Shown one piece after another: positions 56,189-64,000 of a stretch of 64,000 nucleotides of DNA (within the stretch, counting starts at the first letter, position 1; every line of letters starts with the position of its first letter). Source of the DNA: Siphonodentalium dalli (Eukaryota > Mollusca > Scaphopoda > Gadilida > Siphonodentaliidae); the NCBI GenBank assembly GCA_032622095.1, contig CP136061.1, forward strand, positions 128,662,754 through 128,726,753, in the 5' to 3' direction. A model generated the notes under the pieces. That model was not told the DNA's origin, searched no databases, and saw only the letters and a program-made list of their open reading frames with translations. The translations under genes and the position numbers were made by a program.

Positions 56189-56401
56189 CAGTAATGCCCT
56201 AAGTAATCGACCTCTTAACCACAGCAGAATTATGGGTAACTTTTCAGGATTTAGTCGGAAATATGGCTTGTTGCCATTCATCGGAAAGCTCTCGGGGAGA
56301 GCTTTCCGATGAATGGCGACAAGCCATATTTCCAACTAAATCCTGAAAAGTTACCCATAATTCTGCTGTGGTTAAGAGGTCGATTACTTAGGGCATTACT
56401 G
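56189..56401. mobile_element. Palindromic TA MITE, best preserved copy
   Basis: TA-CAGTAATGCCCTAAGTAATC to GGGCATTACTG-TA, 213 bp. The arms differ at only a few positions and the centre is GAAAGCTCTCGGGGAGAGCT. Confidence 0.9.
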
Positions 56402-56473
56402 TACTTGAATCTCTCCTTCTCTGAAATAAAGAAGTTTGTCTTTTTTAAATTATTTCAGCGATAATTATGTCAA

Positions 56474-56689
56474 GCGAAAACCCTGTGCCAATGTATTCTC
56501 TTATATATGCCAGTCGCCCATAGGGAATATAAGAGAATGCATTGGCCAAACAACAGCTACCATGACCTTGTAAACCAGTGCATTCTCTTACATATTCTCT
56601 TATGTATGAGAGACTCGCATATATAAGAGAATGCACTGGCACAGGGTCTTAATGCTGCACCAGCATAACTCCCATCATGAAACGGTTAT
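56474..56689. mobile_element. TTAA double-hairpin MITE, left end missing
   Basis: Begins GCGAAAACCCTGTGCCAATG and ends CTCCCATCATGAAACGG-TTAT. Both hairpins carry arm deletions. Confidence 0.75.
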
Positions 56690-56699
56690 AATATTGACT

Positions 56700-58690
56700 A
56701 GGGCATATATTGACACCATAAAGGTATTTGTTGCTATTCAGATATTTTATTGCATAATCCCCCACCCAGACTTTTATTGACAAAGACAACAGTAATACAT
56801 GTACAAATACATGACAAACATTAAAATATAGTTACAAAATGGAAGATGCACAAATACCATGGCACTAGTGGATTGCATATTTTTTAGTATTAGAAAATTG
56901 CTGCAACAATCAGCTTTAACCATTTTTATGTGGCCCACAACAGTGATCGGGCCACATGATTATGATTCTGGAGTGAATGGGAGATAAAATATTTTCTCAT
57001 TTATCTAGTATAATCAAGACATGCAGAATTTATTCCTAATGTAAGCACGGGGATTACAACCAGTTCCAGTTCTGAATTTGGAAGCAGTTAAATAGTGAAG
57101 AAAATCATGTAAACTATTGTTATTCATCCACAGATGACTATTTCAATTTTGTTATTAACGTTAAAATGTTTATTACTTTGTTGGTATATAATCCTGTTGT
57201 TGGATTCAACCAAATCATCAATTGAATTGAATTGAATTGTAAACTAATGCAAATGAATATTTTCTCTAAGTGGGATGCAATTAGAAAAAAAGTTTAGCTA
57301 TTTAAGAAAATTTTCTTTTCTTCATACAAATAACCAGCTACTAACACCTATTTCAAATGAGCTGTACAAAAATTAATACATGAAATATCAATTTTGATAA
57401 ATCTTCCACATTCAAACAGGGCCTATCCCTTTAAATGTTTACAATGCCTAAAATACAGAATGTACATAGGATAGGCAGACAGTTGTGCATTCCATTAGTG
57501 CCAATGTGATGATCGCTGCATTATCAGCTCATGAATCAGCAGCGCATATACACAAGATACCCATGGAGAGATACACATATACACATATCAGCGATAAAAT
57601 GGATAAAATGATGCTAGTAGAGTTGCGGATTATAACTTGGGCTGTTATCACATAGCAAACTTTGTATTTTCTCCAGGGAGTGTTTATGGTAAATGAATAA
57701 TTTAGAGAGAAGACGCTAACTGTGCGTGATTACAACATCAAACACCAACTTGTAATCATCACGAGAAGAAATTTCCTTCAGACAAAATATATTTCTATTG
57801 GTAGATAAGGTATGGTGATGATAAAACCATAGACCCATTTAATAAGCTGTCAGCTTTTATAGGTATGTTGGTAAATGAGAAAAGGCTATTTTATTAGTAA
57901 TGTGTGGAAAGCCCATTTTATGAGTATAATAGTACTACACATATCCATCAATGTCCCACCTGCATCTATCCCCGCTAAATAACAAGTGGAATCTTCGGCT
58001 TATGAACATGTACATATTATTCTAGCCATAACATTCTACAAGATGTTGTATTTTCATTGTTAGGGTAAGGAAGCAAATGCTGCATTATTAAGTTGGGAAA
58101 AAGATAGCTTTTTCGAGCATCAATATTCTCTGCTAATTGCTGTCCCTCCCCTCCCACCCCACAAACCAAAAAAACATTTTCAAAAGAGAAATTGGAAACT
58201 TCATTCCAGAAAGAACAGCATTTCCACATTAAATTAGATATAGAGAATATTAAAATTTTAACAACCAAAGTTGAATGAGTAAAGTTTTTTTTTTTTTTTT
58301 AACCAAGAGCTAAATATTCTATTTATGTTCAAATTCTAGACAAAAATGTCCCCCATTTGGAAAATTTCTTACCATATTTGGTTATTAGGTTCAAATTAAT
58401 TTAGCAATATTTAAAAGAAACTAGAATAACAGATGGTCAATTATGAGAAATGACAGCCACACTATTTGCAGCTTAAATGCTGATGCCCAGCAGGCTGAGT
58501 GTAAGATTTTGAGAACAGATTGGTCAAGTTGTTTTATTTTAGCACTACTAGTAAATGTAGCTGTGTAACCATGGAATGGGACAATTAACAAGAATATAGG
58601 TCAGAACTGTTATGAAAATTACGGTAATGACTTCCTCATCATTATCAATCTCAAACTCTGCGAATAATTTACTTGTCAATAAATAATTAT
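56700..58690. other. No gene or repeat family identified
   Basis: AT-rich sequence with a T17 run at 58286. A minus-strand frame containing AEFEIDNDEEVIT (about 58640) was noted but has no firm exon structure. Confidence 0.4.
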
Positions 58691-58695
58691 TGTCA

Positions 58696-58770
58696 ACAAG
58701 CCTGAGTTTAGTGCGCCGGTCATTTGCAGAATGAAGTCCCCAGAGGGTGAATTTAGTGACACTATCCCTT
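58696..58770. mobile_element. Two-hairpin MITE, left-end fragment
   Basis: CAAGCCTGAGTTTAGTGCG then GAAGTCCCCAGAGGGTG and GTGACACTATCCC. The rest of the element is missing. Confidence 0.75.
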
Positions 58771-59049
58771 TTATCCATTGGGTGTTGCATTCAAGGAACA
58801 CTAAAAAATTAACAGTTCCCAAAACCCTAATTCATGGGAGATTTCAAAGCATTAACTTTTTTTGGCAAAAGAAAGAAATTTTGTTTATCAATACCTGGAT
58901 TATGAACAAAGCAGAAAATATCTCATTGTCTGAAAATATATATTTCTCAGATTTCAACCGAATTTTTCAGAAAGCTGAACATTCTAATGATAATTATTTT
59001 TGTTACTTGAATCAATCTAATAGAATGAATGCTCTTGGTCAGTGAAGCG

Positions 59050-60320
59050 TTAAAGGGCTCATCTCGGGGAAGGACTTTTGTACATACAACGGCTACAACC
59101 CTATTGGACAATAAATACACATGATACATATACTCAGTTAGCAATGCTACAATATGTGTTATGTGTCTGAATACAATACGATTATATCTGTGTATTAAAT
59201 CACCAATAGAAATATACTTGGTTTGAGAATAATAACAAGACATGTATAAATTGAGGGACATAGTGAACTTAATCCTGACCTTTACCAGTAGGTAGTTTAG
59301 CAACTGCGTCTGAAAATTCCAAGAAGTTAATTTTGAAAATGAAAGGTTAATATGTTACGTAGTTGAAGAAGTGTAGATTATGTAAGTTAAATTAATGAAG
59401 AATCATTACCTGATGAATGCATAAACATTTTCTAAAACCCTTTAATGGCAGATAATATAATTGAACAACCCCAGACCTGTATAACATAACTTCGCTCCAA
59501 ATTATTGTAACTGTCAGAGGTCAAGTTAGATATCATTAATAAATTTAAGAAAACATCTCCAGGTGTCAAGAAAACTCAATGTAAAATTTATAAAAAACAT
59601 TTGCTTTTTCCATAATAAGCTGTTATGTATGTCAATAATCCAATTAGTTGGCAGAGGACAAAAATAATACTATTGTCTCTTTAAAAAGCCATCAATACTA
59701 ATTTATATAATATAACAAAAACCTATCTGTGCATATATATATGTTCACCTCAGTAGCATATTGTATTTCCAAAATCTAAGATCCAGGTGAGAGAGGTTGT
59801 AAAAGTATATCATCGGACATTAAAGGTAATTCATAAAAATTGAAACTAAAACCCCCAAGTGGATACATAAAGAAGAAACTGAAATTGAATAAACACAACC
59901 GACCATCAATAACCTCTTAAGTTATAATCGTTCAACTTCAAGAGTTGCCTCTGATAATTCTGTCCATGTTTGAATAATTTAATACTTGTGCCATCTTTCT
60001 CAATGGTCTGAAAAATGATGTTAGATGTCCTAATATTAATAACCATCCACAAAAACTTTCATTTAAAAAATTTTTTTTTTATCAGTTGTCTTTGGTCAAT
60101 AAAATCAAAATATGCATATAGTGAAGAACTGTGCAAAGGTAAATGATACCATTTCTTGTTAGAAAATTTATTCTAAATTCTTCTCCTTAATAATAAAGAA
60201 TAAAAAAGTTTTAATTTAGAAAGCAATATTTTGAAGAAAATGTAAGTCCTACATAAGCGTTTAATCATGCTGGCATAAAGATGTAATATTTTCTCCACTA
60301 GATTCTAACATGCCGAGTTA
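59050..60320. other. No gene identified
   Basis: AT-rich. A 24-nt block at 59286-59309 (minus) is bounded by TTTTCAG and GTAAAG and is discussed under rejected items. No repeat family was recognised. Confidence 0.4.
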
Positions 60321-60324
60321 AAAA

Positions 60325-60560
60325 TCAAGTATTAATCAGAAGTTATTATTATTGCCGATTAATTCTGTTGTAATGAATATTATTGGCAATTGATTCTTGT
60401 TGAAGAGATCATGATAAGATATTGATTTCTGTTGAAGTGATTATTATTGGCGATTGATTCTTGTTGAAGAGATCATGATAAGTGTTTGATTTCTGTTCAA
60501 GTGATTATTATTGGTGGTTAATTATGTGTAAAGCTTATTATTGGTGATCGATTTCGTTTG
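60325..60560. repeat. Degenerate tandem repeat around ATTATTGGCGATTGATT
   Basis: About six imperfect units containing TTATTATTGGCGATTGATT or similar, with two longer units sharing CTTGTTGAAGAGATCATGA. It stops just before the palindromic MITE at 60600. Confidence 0.75.
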
Positions 60561-60599
60561 AATGATCAGGATGTCCTGATCGATGAAACTGGTTAATTA

Positions 60600-60802
60600 C
60601 AGTAATGCTCTAATTAATCGACTCCTTAACCACAGCAGAATTATGGGTAACTTTTCAGGATTTAGTTAGAAATATGGCTTGTTGCCATTCATCGGAAAGT
60701 TCTCGCCGAGATCTTTCCGATGAATGGCAACAAGCCATATTTTCTACTAAGTTACCCATAATTATGCTGTGGTTAAGGAGTCGATTAATTAGAGCATTAC
60801 TG
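60600..60802. mobile_element. Palindromic TA MITE, nearly full
   Basis: CAGTAATGCTCTAATTAATC to GAGCATTACTG-TA. The right arm lacks a short inner piece (TTTTCTACTAAGTTACCC). Confidence 0.88.
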
Positions 60803-61075
60803 TAGGAATGTGGCAAAGCTGGTTGATGAGTAATTGTATCTTGCTGATCCTACACTCGAAGAGACAGAAGGTAAAGATGCCAAGACTTTTGTTTTTTTTA
60901 ATAACTTGGTAAGCAGACCTGACCACCATAAACTTTGAATTAAAAAATAAAATCTTCCATGTATTTTGTTATTGTTGCCTGCAATATCTTTTTCAGTGAA
61001 TCCTCACGTGATGGAAACAAAAATGGATCTGACCTGGAGGTGACAGAATTTTTTTTCCAACTATTGTAATGCACA

Positions 61076-61202
61076 TTAACCCTGTGCCAGTGCATTATCT
61101 TTTATATGCGAGTCTCCCATAGGGAGACTAGCATATATAAAAGAATGTATTGGCACATAATTTTTGTAAAAGTTCAGGAATATCCAGTCATGAAAGCGTT
61201 AA
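61076..61202. mobile_element. TTAA element with a single hairpin cassette
   Basis: TTAA-CCCTGTGCCAGTGCATT to CCAGTCATGAAAGCG-TTAA. Only one hairpin (CTCCCATAGGGAG loop) with one CAGTGCATT arm and one AATGTATTGG arm, as if the two hairpins of the longer form had recombined. Confidence 0.8.
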
Positions 61203-61530
61203 TATGTACTGGATTGTAAGCGAATATATTGAGCTCTGATAGACGAAACAGAATTGTAGTCTTTCAATATTTTTCTCTTACACTGTTGCATTTATAACTA
61301 GTAGGCTACAAGACTTAACTATAGCCTTATATTTAAACTATTTTCATATTTCGAGGCACAATTTTATTTTTATTTTGACCGACCGACTCAACGTTAGTAT
61401 GAAAACCCTGTAAACCAAGTTATTATAAAAAATGCCTAAATTTCGAGTGATCTACTCATGCACCGATACAGAAGGATTTACTGATTTGTCGCAGAAAAAA
61501 CGCAAGTTTAATTTTACAGTGGACTTTTAC

Positions 61531-62090
61531 AGGGTATTGTATCCACACCAGGCGAATCTGTGTAGACATAACCTGTTGTTTTTTGAGGTGAAGAAATTAA
61601 TAGAAAGTGAGCACATTTTACCAACTATTCTCACGATAGTTGTGATTGATCGCATATATATATCACCAGCTCAAACTTATTATTGTCTTTCGAAATATTC
61701 TATTTTCATTTGCCTCAAAATTAAAACATGTAAATTGTTTTCGATATTGCTCCTGTTGTTTGCTACTTTGATTGAAGCCTCATTACCATTAGTGACATTT
61801 TATGACCGCAGGCATAATCGGCTTTTCGTCCCATCCAGTATAAATTTGGATATTATCCTGTAGCATTTGCAAAGTGTCAAGTAATTTTCTGGAGTGCATG
61901 ACAAGTTTTTTATGGATATCAACTGTTGACAATTGAGAAAGACTGCTACATGCCTAATAATTTTGACCTGGTGATATATGCGTTCTATTGAAACTATCAC
62001 GAGAATAGTTGGTAAATTGAACTCACTTTCTATCATTATTTTATCACCTTGAAAAACAACACGGTGGATACAATACCCTGTTCTAGCAAG
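61531..62090. mobile_element. Long inverted repeat, arms about 160 bp
   Basis: Left arm GGGTATTGTATCCACAC through ACCAACTATTCTCACGATAG to ATATATCACCAG; right arm is its diverged complement (CTGGTGATATATGCG to GGTGGATACAATACCC). Plus-strand frame 61432-61863 (143 codons) runs across the left arm; I recognise no family in it. Probably a foldback transposon. Confidence 0.65.
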
Positions 62091-62109
62091 AGAGATGACT
62101 AACACACAG

Positions 62110-63489
62110 ACATCTGGACATACATTTTCTACTTTATGAAGATAAACTATAGGTCCTACATGTGCATTCCAAGAGAAGTAGATAATCTTTGAAGAAATTC
62201 TAGCACTTAAGTTACATTCAGGTTGTAGCTGGGCTAATTTTCAGTTGATAGCATTGCGCATTTAACTGATTTTAGCAAATCACATGACTATCTAAATATA
62301 GAGCGAGCATGGGATCCAGTGTAAGTCGGCATCCCAGAGTAGTTGCCTGGTTACGAGAAAACAAAATGACATCACCTACCTGGCTCTCGGCCATCCTCAT
62401 ATGCACCTTAATTTAATCAAAAACAATGATTCATAATGACAAAGATGATTTGTGGTGTCTGTTATTTTCATGATTATAGTTCAGTTTAGACTGTTTAGTC
62501 AAATCAAAATAGATACAAAAACTGCTCAGAAAATATGGTTATTTTTATAGGAAAGGAAACTAAAAATTATGCAGAAGCTTTATTCATAATACATATTCAT
62601 GCTCACTATTAATTCTTCTATAGCTAGGGCTTATGTTAATATACTGGCAGAACAAAATTACTGTCCAAATATATACTGGTACAGAAGCAAAAATGAATAA
62701 TGTTCCTCTTATCAATCATACAAATTTCATTTCACATTAAAACTTTTAAATAAATATTCTCAAAATACACATTGTGGTATCATATGATTTTGGTAATAAC
62801 AGTACTGAAGTAGTATTTATGTATATCTATTAACTCTATATCAAAGTTTTTACTATTTGAATCTGTTTGAACAATTTTAAACAATTTCTATCATTCTGCT
62901 GTTTACAAGTACAATGAACGTGGGCAATTTCTTCGCTGTCTAATGATAGAGGTGCAGGAATAAACATTATAATACCCCTTGGCGATACATATTAGCCAGG
63001 TTCAGCCGCACGTACGTGTAACTTGTAATGTGTGTTGCCATTGCCAATGGAGGTAATCTGGCCTACAAGTACACATTCAAACCGATTAGAAGTTTTGTGT
63101 CCAATGTGTAGCATACAAAATCTGTAGCGAAGAGGAATAATCCAATCTTCTGATCAATGAAGGAGGGATCAACACTGTGCCGGCAGTGATTTGACTGTGT
63201 GAAGAATTATAAGAATGTGTTTCGCAAATGTGACTTGGAATCGGGGGACAAGGAATGAAGAAGAATCGGCATCTGTGACATAGTTTGAAAGTTTATTTAA
63301 TTAAATTTATGCCATTAAATGCATCAAAGAGTCTTGTAAAATTTATCTAGGGACTATTTCTTTATGCGGGCAAACAACGCATAGTTATGTGAAACGTCAT
63401 AACATGCCTTATAGAAGCTGCTGTTAGCTTCTTGTACCGTTTATTGAGTTAAGTATGTTTTATGGAGGTTTTGAATCAAGTGATAAATA
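62110..63489. other. No gene firmly identified
   Basis: Mostly AT-rich; a GC-richer patch at 62990-63260 has no supported frame. A possible short exon at 62380-62406 (minus) is noted under rejected items. Confidence 0.35.
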
Positions 63490-63645
63490 GGATCTACAAC
63501 TCGTCCACAGTTTACAGCAAAATTTACAAAACTTGTCCAGCAAATTAGGTCCGGACCTCACCACAAAGTCTCGGTCAAGACCTAATTTACTGGATTTGTT
63601 TTGTAAATTTTGCTATAAACTGGAGACTCGTTGTAGATGCTCTAT
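63490..63645. repeat. Imperfect hairpin of about 150 bp
   Basis: GATCTACAACTCG and CGTTGTAGATGC at the outside, AGCAAAATTTACAAAACTTG and AGCAAATTAGGTC inside, paired with their complements. Probably a foldback element; one copy only. Confidence 0.65.
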
Positions 63646-64000
63646 ATGTATTTTACACTGAGAAATAACATTTAAAAATTCTGACAAAAATGGAAATTAT
63701 ACTATTTTGATAACTTAGATTACTAACCTGAACATTTTTAATTAACAGAAGTTATGTTATATTTATCTGAGCATAGTAAAATAGAGATAGACTTGTTATA
63801 TTGTAAGTGGAAAACTAATATGTAGGTCTTTTGCAATAAAATAAGTAGAAAACTGAAAGGATTGCTATTAATAATCATTAATTCACAAACAATATCATAT
63901 AAAGATCTCAATCTTAGTGTACATGAGCTAATGGATAGCAGTGTGATTTCATGAAGATAGCAAACTACACACTCAAGAAACCCATTCATACTGAAAGCAC

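Noticed and set aside
58620-58670. Minus-strand AEFEIDNDEEVIT, resembling a filamin strand (AEFTVD).
   Set aside because: Similarity is limited to a few residues; no following repeat signature or in-phase neighbour.
59286-59309. 24-nt block with TTTTCAG acceptor and GTAAAG donor, phase-compatible, reading DAVAKLPTG.
   Set aside because: It does not resemble the missing first half of repeat 2 and is short enough to occur by chance.
62380-62406. Possible first exon on the minus strand reading MRMAESQ before a strong GTAGGTG donor.
   Set aside because: Phase 0 at its end does not join the phase-1 start of the exon at 52337, and no promoter or homology supports it.

Overview
The window is animal genomic DNA: AT-rich, with long repeat-filled introns and one recognisable protein-coding gene. 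The dispersed repeats (blocks ending in GGACGGACAG-type runs, foldback MITEs, Helitron-like elements) and the filamin sequence suggest a mollusc, most likely a bivalve. That assignment is inference; nothing in the window fixes the species.

The gene is a filamin on the minus strand. Sixteen coding exons lie between 52543 (most N-terminal) and 19516 (most C-terminal). All fifteen introns are GT-AG and every junction phase agrees, giving one open frame of 3773 nt (1257 whole codons). By eye against vertebrate filamin A, it runs from the second half of Ig-like repeat 2 to the end of repeat 15, i.e. rod 1. The actin-binding CH domains and repeat 1 (expected above 52543) and hinge 1 and rod 2 (expected below 19516) were not found and probably lie outside the window. 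The 975-nt exon at 40932-41906 holds two nearly identical repeat-9-like modules, each after a Pro/Ala/Lys-rich linker. No separate repeat 7 is visible.

Layout: 1-19515 has no recognised gene and is a mosaic of repeats. 19516-52543 is the filamin exon/intron series, with introns packed with mobile elements, including a 1.9-kb array of monomers in an A-A-B order (28085-29970), a 900-bp hAT-like element nested in another element (33499-34398), and two abutting Helitron-like elements (37222-38135). 52544-64000 is more repeat mosaic, presumably 5' intron of the same gene.

The repeats fall into recurring families: (i) a palindromic MITE with TA target duplication; (ii) several TTAA-flanked, piggyBac-like MITEs with different outer ends that share one internal hairpin cassette; (iii) a two-hairpin MITE of about 430 bp; (iv) Helitron-like elements; (v) a hAT-like element; (vi) dispersed and tandem repeats. 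Six of the sixteen filamin exons have a mobile element ending within about 60 bp of their 5' splice site. No tRNA, rRNA, CRISPR or bacterial-type operon was seen.
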